Shown: piece by piece, positions 41,243 through 49,718 of the stretch | Layout: the number at the start of each line of letters is the position of its first letter | Numbering within the stretch: position 1 is the first letter of the stretch | Assembly: GCF_000328565.1 (NCBI RefSeq) | Contig: NC_019958.1 | Span: 62,001-126,000, forward strand | DNA from: Mycobacterium sp. JS623 | GTDB taxonomy: Bacteria > Actinomycetota > Actinomycetes > Mycobacteriales > Mycobacteriaceae | Length of the DNA: 64,000 nucleotides | Direction of reading: 5' to 3' | Position numbers and translations under genes: made by a program | Notes under the pieces: model-generated | Database searches by the model: none | Told to the model about the DNA's origin: nothing | What the model saw: the letters and a program-made list of their open reading frames with translations, nothing else

Positions 41243-41296
41243 GTGGTGCATCCATGCATCACCTAGGTTACATCAAGTGGTGCGCGGATGCACCAC
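41243..41296. promoter_or_regulatory. Two matching 20-bp operators
   Basis: O1 (41243-41262) is GTGGTGC-ATCCAT-GCATCAC and O2 (41277-41296) is GTGGTGC-GCGGAT-GCACCAC; their centres are 34 bp apart. O1 sits inside a longer imperfect 26-bp palindrome bounded by TAGGTG and CACCTA. They lie between a leftward gene ahead of the cas operon and the rightward helix-turn-helix gene. Confidence 0.6.
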
Positions 41297-41411
41297 CCGG
41301 CCCTATAAGTCGTCCTTTTGTCACCACCACGTCCGACAACTAACCAAGCAATGGCCGGAGCCGGTGGGTCAATGAGAGGAGCGCAGCTCAATCTGACTTA
41401 AACTCCGCCGC

Positions 41412-41675
41412 ATGGATCCCGCGAACCAGGCTGTGCGCGACGCACTCAACGAACTGTCGCGAATCCAAACCATCTTCGAACACGAAACCGACGGACACCA
41501 ACTGCTAACGACCCTGGCCGATCTCCGCGAGGTCCGCAAGCAACTCGACACCGCAATTCGTCTTGCCGCCGCGCGCCTAGCCCGCACCCACGGACTTCGA
41601 CCGCGAGCGATCGCTGATGCGCTCGATGTGGACAAGTCGACGGTTACCCGCTGGATCTCCGCCACGAAACACTGA
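41412..41675 (+). CDS. Small helix-turn-helix protein, 87 aa
   Basis: The C-terminal half carries a clear helix-turn-helix (RPRAIADALDVDKSTVTRWI) and the N-terminal half is a helix pair that may dimerise (LADLREVRKQLDTAIRLAAA). The ATG has no obvious ribosome site. It is the best candidate to bind the two operators 120-170 bp upstream. Confidence 0.7.
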   Translation: MDPANQAVRDALNELSRIQTIFEHETDGHQLLTTLADLREVRKQLDTAIRLAAARLARTHGLRPRAIADALDVDKSTVTRWISATKH

Positions 41676-41887
41676 CAATCTGGTGCTAAAGGGCCGTGCT
41701 CCGAACTGGAGGTTACCGCCCCCCTGGCCACACAATCGGTCGGCCGCTAATGCGCCCTGCGCCTAGCCTCCACCTGTTGGCCAGCCGATCACGCGACTCC
41801 CAAATCCGTATCACGCATCGACCCAGACTCGGCTAACCCGCCTGACACTCTCGGCACCTATACGGACGCCTGCCTGGTCGAAAAGCT

Positions 41888-42060
41888 GTACTTTCCGTAC
41901 CCGACGGGCTGCGCGCCGACCGTGGCCGGCTTCGACGTGTCCAACGTCAACTGCCACTTCTGCAGCCATGGCTGGACCTGCAGCTCGGTCAGGGTTCCTC
42001 CGTCATCTGCTTCCCGGATCGTGTACCGACGGCAACTAAGTCTCCGTCTGGCTAGATCAG
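41888..42060 (-). pseudogene. Serine protease 3'-end remnant P4
   Basis: This 165-bp similarity to the protease 3' end includes VQPWLQKWQLTLDTSKP and VGAQPVGYGK but has lost the stop codon, and similarity ends at GGCTAGATCA on the right, the same point as in P2 and P3. It lies at the right edge of the block that contains the CRISPR-Cas locus, in the same orientation as the other copies. Confidence 0.75.
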
Positions 42061-42106
42061 CCACAGGCTTGGACTTCTTGCTTCGACTGCGCCTTGCCGC
42101 CACTGA

Positions 42107-42577
42107 TCAGACCTCGGGAGAGACCTGGTCCACCTCGGTGCCCTGGTCAACAGGTACCGGCGTGGACCACGTCACCACGACGGCGACGACCGCGAGCGCC
42201 AGCAGCGCCTTCGGGGCCGTCCCCGTCTCCAACGCCACACCAAAGAGCTGCGTCGGCGGGATTCCGGACGCCTTCTCGGTGGCCACGAGAGCGACGAGGG
42301 CGGTTCCCGCGGTCACAATCGAGCCTGACAGAACCCGCAAACCATACGAGAAGACGCGGCTCGTCAGGCTACCGATCACGACCAGGATTCCGCCTGCGAC
42401 TGCTGGCCACTGCAACGGCCAGCCCGTTGCGTGCGCATCCGCTCCCCGAACCAACCAGGCGCCGGCGCCGGTCATCTGCAGCCCACCGTCGGCCATCGTG
42501 GAGGCAATCAACCACGGCTGCTTCAACGCGACCACGACCATCGCAACCCCGCACGCGAAAACTACGAGCCGCCTCAT
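42107..42577 (-). CDS. Membrane protein, 156 aa
   Basis: Four membrane helices are predicted (RLVVFACGVAMVVVAL, WPAVAGGILVVIGSL, GSIVTAGTALVALVA, APKALLALAVVAVVVTW). The layout resembles small actinobacterial membrane proteins of unknown role. It sits between remnant P4 and the intact protease gene, on the same strand as both. Confidence 0.65.
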   Translation of the reverse strand: MRRLVVFACGVAMVVVALKQPWLIASTMADGGLQMTGAGAWLVRGADAHATGWPLQWPAVAGGILVVIGSLTSRVFSYGLRVLSGSIVTAGTALVALVATEKASGIPPTQLFGVALETGTAPKALLALAVVAVVVTWSTPVPVDQGTEVDQVSPEV

Positions 42578-42652
42578 CCGATAAGCCTCCCCCGACGACC
42601 TACGACGCTTGGAATCCGCCCCAGGCGGGCCGCCCGCCGGGACGGAGAGGTT

Positions 42653-43384
42653 CTACTTCCCGTACCCGACGGGCTGCGCACCCACGACAGGCTTCGACGT
42701 GTCCAATGTCAGCTGCCACTTCTGCAGCCAAGGCTGCACTAACTCAGCCACTTCCTCGCCCGATGCATTGCGGCCCAAGGTGATCCCGACCGCAACGGCA
42801 TCCCCGTCAGGCTGGATCAAGTACACCGGGCCACCGGAATCCCCAGGTTCACCGTGCGCAGCAAACTGGACCTTGCTCGCCGTCGGGGCCGCAACGACTG
42901 GGCCGCACTGCCGCTGAGTCGCGTTGCCGTACTTGCACAGCACGTCACCGACCTTGACGTCGGTCGTGGCGCCTTCGACGGGGCGCCGGTCGAGCACTCG
43001 GCTATCGCCGGGAATTGCGCCGTTGTCGAGCGCAATCAGGGCGATGTCGGAATCCTCAGCGCCTTTTCCTTCGTTCACTGACCTCGTGAACGATCCGATG
43101 GTCTCGTAGGCGCCGCTGATGGTCCACTTCATCGAGACCCTGCCGCCCATGTCGCAGTGCCCGGCCGTGAACATGACCGGCTGTCCGGAAGCATCGTGGG
43201 CGAGCCATCCCCCGGTGCATGTGTCTCCACCGGTGTCGTCCGCGTTGCTTACAACCAGCCCCACCCCCGGGGTGATCGCCGGCGAAGGGGGCAGGGGCGG
43301 GGCCGCGGCGGCCGGGGAGGCGAAGACGACGGCGATGGCCGTCAATACCGCGGAGATCGTGGGACTGTTCTTGAGCCTGGTCAT
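42653..43384 (-). CDS. Secreted S1-family (chymotrypsin-like) serine protease
   Basis: The 243-residue protein has a signal peptide (ISAVLTAIAVVFASPAAAA) and a complete catalytic triad: His in MFTAGHCDMGG, Asp in DSDIALIALD and Ser in GEPGDSGGPVY. Two Cys pairs probably form disulphides. I chose ATG 43384 because AAGGAGG lies upstream; a GTG at 43396 overlaps that site. The C-terminal about 55 codons (from QPDGD) recur as four fragments between 30.0 and 42.1 kb. Exported proteases of this kind act in the wall or outside the cell; the substrate is unknown. Confidence 0.85.
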   Translation of the reverse strand: MTRLKNSPTISAVLTAIAVVFASPAAAAPPLPPSPAITPGVGLVVSNADDTGGDTCTGGWLAHDASGQPVMFTAGHCDMGGRVSMKWTISGAYETIGSFTRSVNEGKGAEDSDIALIALDNGAIPGDSRVLDRRPVEGATTDVKVGDVLCKYGNATQRQCGPVVAAPTASKVQFAAHGEPGDSGGPVYLIQPDGDAVAVGITLGRNASGEEVAELVQPWLQKWQLTLDTSKPVVGAQPVGYGK

Positions 43385-43435
43385 CGTCGTTGTCACCTCC
43401 TTCTGGCAGTAAACACACCTTCAGTAACACAGCAT

Positions 43436-43460
43436 ATCTGGCCGCGCGTTCCCGGCATAG
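43436..43460 (+). other. Sequence identical to 25 bases of a CRISPR spacer
   Basis: These 25 bases are the exact reverse complement of 32892-32916, inside the spacer at 32891-32922. They lie in the gap between the protease and the 838-residue ESX-like gene. Relative to the crRNA, positions 7-31 match; positions 1, 4, 5, 6 and 32 do not, and the three bases at the motif position (43427-43429) read ACA, not a usual type I-E motif such as AAG. Confidence 0.9.
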
Positions 43461-43540
43461 GTGCGTTTGCTCGTCGTAGCATGTAGCCAGGTGTTTCGGC
43501 CTTCAAGCTGGCCGAACGTGGATTCTGGGGGTCTCGTTTT

Positions 43541-46057
43541 ATGGCTGTGAGTAAAGGCGGCGGTGACTGCGCCGACGAGGTCATCGGCTCGGCGTGGCCG
43601 ACCGAGAACGAAGACTCCTACGCCGCCTACGCGACTGCGCTGCTGGAGAAGGCGGCGCAGGCCCAGAAGGCGGCGCAGGCCAAGCAGGCCGAGCAGCAGT
43701 ACGCCCAATCCGAGACGAGCAGCCAGACCCTGGATGCGTTGGCCAAGGCCGCCGGCATGGACGCTGCAAAGCACATGCAGAGCGCCGAGGACTTCGCGAA
43801 GGCAGCCGGGTGGGCGAAGTACGCGGCGACGGCTATCAAGGCGGCGAAGCTGGCGATGAACGAGGCCGCCCAGTCTCACCAGGCGATTCACGACATGCCG
43901 ACCATCTCCGCGACCGCTGCGTCGAAGGGCGCTAAGGGCGCGACGCAGAAGGCCAAGGACGCCGACCTGGAGGAGAAGCAGAATCTCGTCGCCGACGCCA
44001 AAGGGTCAATGGACAGCGCCCTGGACGCCGCCGACCGTGCGGTCCAGGCCGACTCGATTCCCACACCTTTCGGCGGAACCCCCGCCATCCCCGACGACAC
44101 AGGTGCAACCCGAACCCAGGACCAAGGCTCAGGCACCGGACGGCCTTCCGACTTCCCGGGCGCGTCCGTACCTGGTGGTGCCGGGGCACCATCTGCGGGC
44201 GCTGGTGCTGGTGGGGGTGGTGCGGAGGCGCCCGCTGCGCCGGCGTTGCCTCCGTCGGTCTTCGCCGCGCCGGCGGCCCCGCCCGCCGCGGCGGCCGGTG
44301 GTGATCCTGCGGCGGCGCTCGGGTCGTCGCCGGCGGCTGCGTCCGCTGGTGAGGGCGCTGCGGGGGCCGGGTCGGGTATGGGTTCTGGGATGGGCGGCAT
44401 GCCGATGGGTGGCTCCCCCATGGGCATGGGTCAGATGCCGATGCAGCCGCCGCAGATGCCCCAGGGCGGCGGTGCCGGTGCTGGTGGTGGGCCGGTGGGT
44501 GAGGTGGCCAAGCCGGTGTCGGACATGGTGAGCAAGTTGGCCGGTAAGGACGGCGGCGCGGGCGGCGGTGGTGTTCCGGTGTCGGAGCAGACGTTGGACA
44601 AGCTGCTGGCCGCTCAGGGCGGCGAGGGTGGCGCTGGTGGTGACCAGCTGGCCCCCTCCGATGACGGTTCGGGTGACGGCAAGGGCGGGGACGGTAAGGG
44701 CGATCATCTTGACGGCGACCCGAAGAAGGCCGCAGCCGCGGGGACTCACGATCAGGTGACGGGTGTGCGGGCCCCGACGGATCCGTATTCGGCGTCGAAC
44801 ACGAACCCGGCGTTGAACAATCCGGCTGCCTCGCACGGCGCGCCGTCGCCGGCTGCGCCCGTGGTGACGGCTCCTCCGGTGGCGGTGTCGGCGCCGATGA
44901 CGGAGCTGTCGGCTGATGACAATGCGCCGGCGGCGCCGGTGCAGCATGCGTCGGCTCAGGTGCAGCCGCCGACGGTGGAGAACGCTGGGCTGCACACGCA
45001 TACCGCGGCGGCGGGGATCACGGGACCGGGTGCTCCTGCCCCGGTTTCGCCGACGCCAAATCCTCAGGCCCAGGGCGGGCTTCTGGGTGCCTACCCGGCG
45101 CCGGGTGGTATGCCGGGGCCGACACCTCCGATGGGTGGAATGCCGATGATGCCCCCGATGGGCGGTATGGGCGCCGGTGGTGGCGGCGGTGGCGGTTCGG
45201 TGTCGCCGGTGCTGGCAGCTGTGCCCGCCGCGATCGGCGGCGCGGTCGTGGCGCGCGATTCGCATCGGGAGCCGCAGGGCGATGCGCCGGTGGAGCGGAT
45301 CTTGGCGTTGCCGCCCGAGCACGGCACGGCGGAGAACCATTTGGCCGGGTTGGCGAAGGTGTTTCGGACGCGCGGGTGGGAGTCGGAGCGGATCGCTGTC
45401 GGTGTGTTCATGGATGGCACGGTGTTGCAGCCGCGGTTGCGGTACATCGTTGCGACCAGTGACGGCTTGTCGTTGATTCCTTTGGGTATCGCGACGCCTG
45501 CGGGTGTGGAGTTGTTGTCGCAGCAGCGGGTGCGCTCGAGCTTCGTCTCGGATTGGAGTGGCAACGATCATCCGGGGCGGAAGTTGGCGGCGCTGGCCAA
45601 TGAGTACTCGCAAGAGGTTGGGCGGCTGGTCTATTTGGTGTCGACCGATTCTGATGCGGCGCAATCGCCGGGGCGTAGCGGCGAGGTGACCGAGATGTAC
45701 CAGACCGCGGCGGAGACGACCGGGCTGATTCGGGACAATCGGGCTACCTCGGCGGTCGCGCCGCGCACAGAAATCGTGCGGCGCTTGCCGATTCGCGAAG
45801 AGCAAGCGCAGGAGGCGTTGGCGGCGTTCGGTGCCGCGTGGGGCTTCCATGACGCCACCGCTGACGATTTGAACTCGTCGAGGGCGATGTTGTGGGCGGC
45901 GCGGTGGGGTCGCGCGCGATCGCGCAGCGATGACTACCCGGCGTTGTTGGCGACATACCTGTACGTGGAGGGGTTGGAGGCGTTGCGCGCCGGGCGGCTC
46001 GACGAGGCGGCGTACTCGGCGTCGTCGATGTTGTCGGTCGAACCGCTCGACGCCTGA
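43541..46057 (+). CDS. Large ESX-substrate-like protein (DUF5632/DUF5631-like C-terminus)
   Basis: The 838-residue protein has a helical N-terminal region (about 1-180, Ala-rich, with SAWPTENEDSYAAYATALL), a long Gly/Pro/Met-rich middle (about 180-560, repeated GGMPMG-like turns) and a folded C-terminus (about 575-835: EHGTAENHLAGLAKVFRTRG, then YIVATSDGLSLIPLG). That C-terminal arrangement is seen in mycobacterial ESX-linked proteins with DUF5632/DUF5631 domains. It has no classical signal peptide, so type VII export is likely. Two CRISPR spacers in this window correspond to versions of this gene (near 44819-44847 and 45449-45480). Confidence 0.7.
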   Translation: MAVSKGGGDCADEVIGSAWPTENEDSYAAYATALLEKAAQAQKAAQAKQAEQQYAQSETSSQTLDALAKAAGMDAAKHMQSAEDFAKAAGWAKYAATAIKAAKLAMNEAAQSHQAIHDMPTISATAASKGAKGATQKAKDADLEEKQNLVADAKGSMDSALDAADRAVQADSIPTPFGGTPAIPDDTGATRTQDQGSGTGRPSDFPGASVPGGAGAPSAGAGAGGGGAEAPAAPALPPSVFAAPAAPPAAAAGGDPAAALGSSPAAASAGEGAAGAGSGMGSGMGGMPMGGSPMGMGQMPMQPPQMPQGGGAGAGGGPVGEVAKPVSDMVSKLAGKDGGAGGGGVPVSEQTLDKLLAAQGGEGGAGGDQLAPSDDGSGDGKGGDGKGDHLDGDPKKAAAAGTHDQVTGVRAPTDPYSASNTNPALNNPAASHGAPSPAAPVVTAPPVAVSAPMTELSADDNAPAAPVQHASAQVQPPTVENAGLHTHTAAAGITGPGAPAPVSPTPNPQAQGGLLGAYPAPGGMPGPTPPMGGMPMMPPMGGMGAGGGGGGGSVSPVLAAVPAAIGGAVVARDSHREPQGDAPVERILALPPEHGTAENHLAGLAKVFRTRGWESERIAVGVFMDGTVLQPRLRYIVATSDGLSLIPLGIATPAGVELLSQQRVRSSFVSDWSGNDHPGRKLAALANEYSQEVGRLVYLVSTDSDAAQSPGRSGEVTEMYQTAAETTGLIRDNRATSAVAPRTEIVRRLPIREEQAQEALAAFGAAWGFHDATADDLNSSRAMLWAARWGRARSRSDDYPALLATYLYVEGLEALRAGRLDEAAYSASSMLSVEPLDA

Positions 46058-46093
46058 ATCATTGTTGGCTAGCAACGGGTTTGGGTTGCGACG

Positions 46094-46708
46094 ATGATCG
46101 ACGAGTTGGTCGACTACGCGTATCGCGGGGCGTTCGCTGAGGTCCCGGTGGAGAGTCCGGATGTGATGCCGCTGCTGCGGCGTCGGGCGGCAGTGGCTCG
46201 GTCGTGGTTGTTGCTTCCGGTGTTGTGGAAGGCGCGGCTGGGGACTCTGTCGGCTGGGTGGCGTGATGAGTTGCCGCGACCCGAGGGGCCGTTGGCGTGG
46301 GACGCTGCTGGCGCGGTGGATGAGTTACGTCGGATGCCGATCGAGCCGTGGGAGCCTGGGCCGGTCGTCGGTGATGAGGATCCGGCGCGGGTGTGGTTCC
46401 TAGAGATGTCGGCGGCCGCGGCCGGTGTGTGCGGGCACGCCGAGGGGGCTTTCGCGTACCGGTTGGTGAATCCTCGCGATCGGGTCGCGCGGCAGCCGGA
46501 GTTCGACATGTGGCGGTTGTCGCGGCTGGCCGGCGGCGCAGTGGCCGCCGCGGCGTACGAGTCAGCCGGTGGATTGTTCACGCTCAGCGACCTGGCCGGA
46601 TTGGATGGTGCCGATCCCGATCCGATGACTCTTGGGCCTGACGTGCGGGCGCTGATCTACGCGCCACGGCCGAGTTACTGGGGTGTCGCCCCGGTCGTTG
46701 ACAGGTAA
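46094..46708 (+). CDS. Hypothetical partner of the ESX-like protein, 204 aa
   Basis: The gene starts 36 bp after the 838-residue gene and is probably co-transcribed. The product is soluble, Trp/Arg-rich and without a recognised domain (VARSWLLLPVLWKARLG, then FDMWRLSRLAGGAVAAAAYE). The position suggests a chaperone or partner of its neighbour, as is usual for pairs downstream of ESX substrates. Confidence 0.55.
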   Translation: MIDELVDYAYRGAFAEVPVESPDVMPLLRRRAAVARSWLLLPVLWKARLGTLSAGWRDELPRPEGPLAWDAAGAVDELRRMPIEPWEPGPVVGDEDPARVWFLEMSAAAAGVCGHAEGAFAYRLVNPRDRVARQPEFDMWRLSRLAGGAVAAAAYESAGGLFTLSDLAGLDGADPDPMTLGPDVRALIYAPRPSYWGVAPVVDR

Positions 46709-46745
46709 CAGTTGGTGCAGCGGACGTCAGGGAACCGCGGCTAGC

Positions 46746-47078
46746 ATGGTTACCGTGAGCGTTGCCGAGAGCAGCTTTCAACCCACGTCACCCCTGGGCT
46801 ACCGGCTCCAGGAGTACCGGGAGGCTGTTTTGTCGTGCGCGCAAGAGCACGGGGTGAAGAACGTCCGGGTTTTCGGAAGTGTGCGGCGGGGCACCGACTC
46901 CACCACGTCGGACGTCGACCTGCTCGTCGATCTTCCACCCGAGATGGGCCTCTTCTCGCTGGCGCGGTTCGAACGTGAGCTCGCTGAGCTTCTTGGGATC
47001 CCCGTTGATGTCGTCCCCGCGGCTTCACTCAAGCCGCACTTAGCTGCCAAGGTGTTGAGCGACGCGGTCCCACTGTGA
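46746..47078 (+). CDS. mntA: MntA-type nucleotidyltransferase antitoxin
   Basis: The 110-residue protein has the minimal nucleotidyltransferase motif GSVRRGTDSTTSDVDLLVDL (GSx10DxD) after the strand VKNVRVF. MntA enzymes inactivate HepT by AMPylating a tyrosine. Start ATG 46746 fits the family N-terminus. Its stop overlaps the HepT start by GTGA. Confidence 0.88.
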   Translation: MVTVSVAESSFQPTSPLGYRLQEYREAVLSCAQEHGVKNVRVFGSVRRGTDSTTSDVDLLVDLPPEMGLFSLARFERELAELLGIPVDVVPAASLKPHLAAKVLSDAVPL

Positions 47079-47392
47079 GGACTGACGCCGAGTTGGCTCG
47101 CGAGGCCCTGGCCCACCTCGACATTCTCCGCGCGCACCTCGACCGTGGGGATTACTCGGACGTGCTGATTTCCGATGCGGTGAACATGCGCCTCGCTGCG
47201 GCAATTGAGGTAATCGAACGGACTTCGGATGACTTTCGCGAGCGTGCTTTTGGTGATCGGTGGAAGGACATCTGGTCTACGCGAAACAGGATCGCTCACG
47301 GATACGCCGCCGTCGACGGGACGATACTGCGCGCCACAATCGAGAACGATCTTCCCGCCTTCGAAAGCGCTTTGCGCATACTCCTGACGTAG
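47075..47392 (+). CDS. hepT: HepT-type HEPN ribonuclease toxin
   Basis: The 105-residue helical protein has the HEPN active site with the RX4HXY form, in STRNRIAHGYAAVD. HepT cuts RNA, and the tyrosine of this motif is the known target of MntA AMPylation. Both the toxin's catalytic residues and the modification tyrosine are intact, so the module should be active. Confidence 0.88.
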   Translation: MRTDAELAREALAHLDILRAHLDRGDYSDVLISDAVNMRLAAAIEVIERTSDDFRERAFGDRWKDIWSTRNRIAHGYAAVDGTILRATIENDLPAFESALRILLT

Positions 47393-47547
47393 TGAGACTG
47401 TGGTTCGTTGTGTGCGACGGGGGCGCGTCGGGCGAATCAGTGGGTCGTTTCCCATAAGCGGCCCCTGGATCGGTCACGCCGCCTTGACTCCATTGGCACT
47501 CAGACCGGACGTTTGTTGAGCGCCGCGGCACGGTCAACTATAAGAGT

Positions 47548-47590
47548 TGTCACGCTGGCCCGTGACAGACGGTCCCGCTAATGCGTGACA
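47548..47590. promoter_or_regulatory. Operator-like palindrome plus third half-site
   Basis: TGTCACG (47548-47554) and CGTGACA (47561-47567) are perfect arms around CTGGCC. A third CGTGACA lies at 47584-47590, directly before a TAGGGT -10-like box at 47596-47601 and the ATG at 47608. The spacing suggests repressor sites over a leaderless promoter. Confidence 0.55.
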
Positions 47591-47607
47591 GCTGGTAGGG
47601 TGCTGAC

Positions 47608-49227
47608 ATGCGCTTGTTGGGTCGCCATCCGAAGCGACTAGCCTCGGGGATCTCGTCGGAACCGATTGCAGACGACCAGTATTGGCGTGAGGTCTCGGGG
47701 TGGTGGCGACGGGATCGCGACCTCACCAGCGAACGCTTCGCTGAACTGCTGGGCGTGAAGGTCGACGCGCTCCGGCAGTACCGTTCCCGGGAGAAAGACT
47801 TCCCGGCACCGGTCGGTCATATTGGTCGCCCCTGTTTCGCTCCGGCGGACGTGTACCCGTGGATCGACGCGGCACGACCGAAGCGCCGCATGATGATTCC
47901 GCGTTTGTTTCACGCTGGCGACAACCTGCAACCCGCGGTCTTTGTAGCGAGCGAAACCATGGAGCTTCCCGCCGATGGCGGCCGCCCGCAGACATGGGTC
48001 ATCCACCTCTGGCAGCCCGCTGATGCGCGCGGGATTGTCGCGGTGGCCTACGGCGAGCACCACACGGCGGATTCAGAGACCCGGGCCGCTGAGCTCTTGG
48101 AGCGCCTGCCCAACGTGAGTGCGGTCTCGGTCGTTACCGATGCGTTGCGCCATTTCGCTGCCGCTGATTCGGTCGACGAGTCGTTTCAGCCCGAGATCGC
48201 TGTCGCTGAGCGCCACGTCGGCACCTATCGCCGCGGCTGGTTCGCTCTGGCCGCGCTGCTCCGCGTGAATCTGCCGTGGTGGCCGGCGGGGCTGCGGCGG
48301 TCCGGCGACATTGCCGCGTGGCGGCCAGGGGCGAGTCCACAGGCAATCCGGCCGACCATTCCCGGCCGTTTCGACGACTCGGTGCTCGGCGATCTGCTCA
48401 AAGAGAGTGAGCCGCAACAGGCTTCGCAGTGTGCGTCGCTCGTCCACTCACTGAATCGGCGGATAGAGGGCGAGATCTACCGGACACCGCCAGTAGGCGC
48501 GGATGTCCCCGGATGCGTCGAACGGCCTGGACTCGTGCTGGCTGCGCGGCCGTTCTACTCCATCACCGAGTCTCCTCAGCCGCTGCGCTGGTTCGAGACT
48601 GTGGAGCTGCTCGGATTGTCGGGCGCCGCGCACGCCACCCGGGCTGCAGCACGCGACCTTTTGCGTGGCCGCCCGGAGATGGAAGCCGCTGTGTCCTACA
48701 CGATCAGAGCGAGGACGACTGATGGCCCGCTGGCGCAGGAGTGGATCTCACGGCTTGAGCCGTGTGAGGATCCGCAGACGCTCGGGTCCGCGTTCGCTGA
48801 GATGATGATGACCGACGAGCAGCGCGCGCAGCCGCGGACGTGGTGGAAGGACCCCGAGGACGGCAACTGCTGGATCGTGGAAACCCTCGACGGCACCTAT
48901 CACGCTACGGTGGCTAGCCGGAGTGGGGCGGCGCATGGGCGGTTGACCGAGTTCGAGCTCGCCCAGAGCTGCACGGCGGCGTTCTTCCGTGCGGATGGTC
49001 GGGTGTGGCCGATGCCGGTTCCGGCGATGGGCGGCTACTACACCTGCGGGTACGAGGGCAGAGGACCATCTGAGCTAGCCCGAACTGTTGCGCTGCTTCG
49101 AATTTCGGCGGATGCCGACCTGCGCGAGGCGTCCTTACCAGTGGGGGCGCCGCCAGAGTTGGTGCGTTACATCGAGTCCCATCAAGCGCCGCTCAGCGTT
49201 TTCGCTGACGATATCGCTGGGTTGTAG
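47608..49227 (+). CDS. Large unknown protein with N-terminal helix-turn-helix
   Basis: The 539-residue protein has an N-terminal excisionase/MerR-like winged helix (ERFAELLGVKVDALRQYRSR, then IGRPCFAPADVYPWID). The rest is alpha/beta with no recognised family; a segment GGYYTCGYEGRGPSELARTV near the C-terminus stands out. It is probably leaderless and may bind the palindromes in front of it. It stands alone between a toxin-antitoxin pair and a decayed HigA. Confidence 0.6.
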   Translation: MRLLGRHPKRLASGISSEPIADDQYWREVSGWWRRDRDLTSERFAELLGVKVDALRQYRSREKDFPAPVGHIGRPCFAPADVYPWIDAARPKRRMMIPRLFHAGDNLQPAVFVASETMELPADGGRPQTWVIHLWQPADARGIVAVAYGEHHTADSETRAAELLERLPNVSAVSVVTDALRHFAAADSVDESFQPEIAVAERHVGTYRRGWFALAALLRVNLPWWPAGLRRSGDIAAWRPGASPQAIRPTIPGRFDDSVLGDLLKESEPQQASQCASLVHSLNRRIEGEIYRTPPVGADVPGCVERPGLVLAARPFYSITESPQPLRWFETVELLGLSGAAHATRAAARDLLRGRPEMEAAVSYTIRARTTDGPLAQEWISRLEPCEDPQTLGSAFAEMMMTDEQRAQPRTWWKDPEDGNCWIVETLDGTYHATVASRSGAAHGRLTEFELAQSCTAAFFRADGRVWPMPVPAMGGYYTCGYEGRGPSELARTVALLRISADADLREASLPVGAPPELVRYIESHQAPLSVFADDIAGL

Positions 49228-49266
49228 CCGGGCCGCGGCCAGCTCAGCTTGTGCCGAGGCGGTGTC

Positions 49267-49534
49267 TCATCCGTTGTCGTCGATCGCGAGGTCGTAGCGG
49301 CCTTGCATGTCGATCCACATTTCGGCTGTGGCGCTGAAGAATTGGGACAGCAGAAGTGCCGTTTCGGCGGTGACCGCGCGTTGGCCGTGGACGAGGAGGT
49401 TGGCGCGCCGCGGGGAGACGCCGATCGCGCGAAGCGAGCCGGTTCTCGCTGATGCCCTGCGGTTTCATGTAATCGTTGGTCAGGACGATTCCGGGGTGTG
49501 GGGCGTCTGCGAGCGATTGGCCGAGATCCGACAC
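49267..49534 (-). pseudogene. Frameshifted HigA-like antitoxin
   Basis: From GTG 49534 the frame reads HPGIVLTNDYMKPQGISENR, the usual HigA start. One extra base near the codons for RLA shifts the frame; the next frame then reads GVSPRRANLLVHGQRAVTAE and EMWIDMQGRYDLAIDD to a stop at 49267. Removing one base restores a full-length HigA. No HigB toxin is found beside it, so it is a decayed orphan, or a sequencing error. Confidence 0.75.
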
Positions 49535-49718
49535 CTCTCAACTGTAGCGCCCCGCGCCATAGAGGAGGCCGCGATCATGGGGACTGCATGCGGGTCAGTG
49601 CCGGCAGCGCTGGCGGGAGAGAATGACGCCCCCGACACCAAAATGTGGTGGGCGGGGCGGCCGGTGGGTGTCATTCTGATGGGCCTGTCCTGGTTCCTTC
49701 GACACCACCGCGATCGAG

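Noticed and set aside
41858..42103. 81-codon frame containing QKWQLTLDTSKP as a gene
   Set aside because: It is a protease 3' fragment without its own start context; listed as remnant P4.
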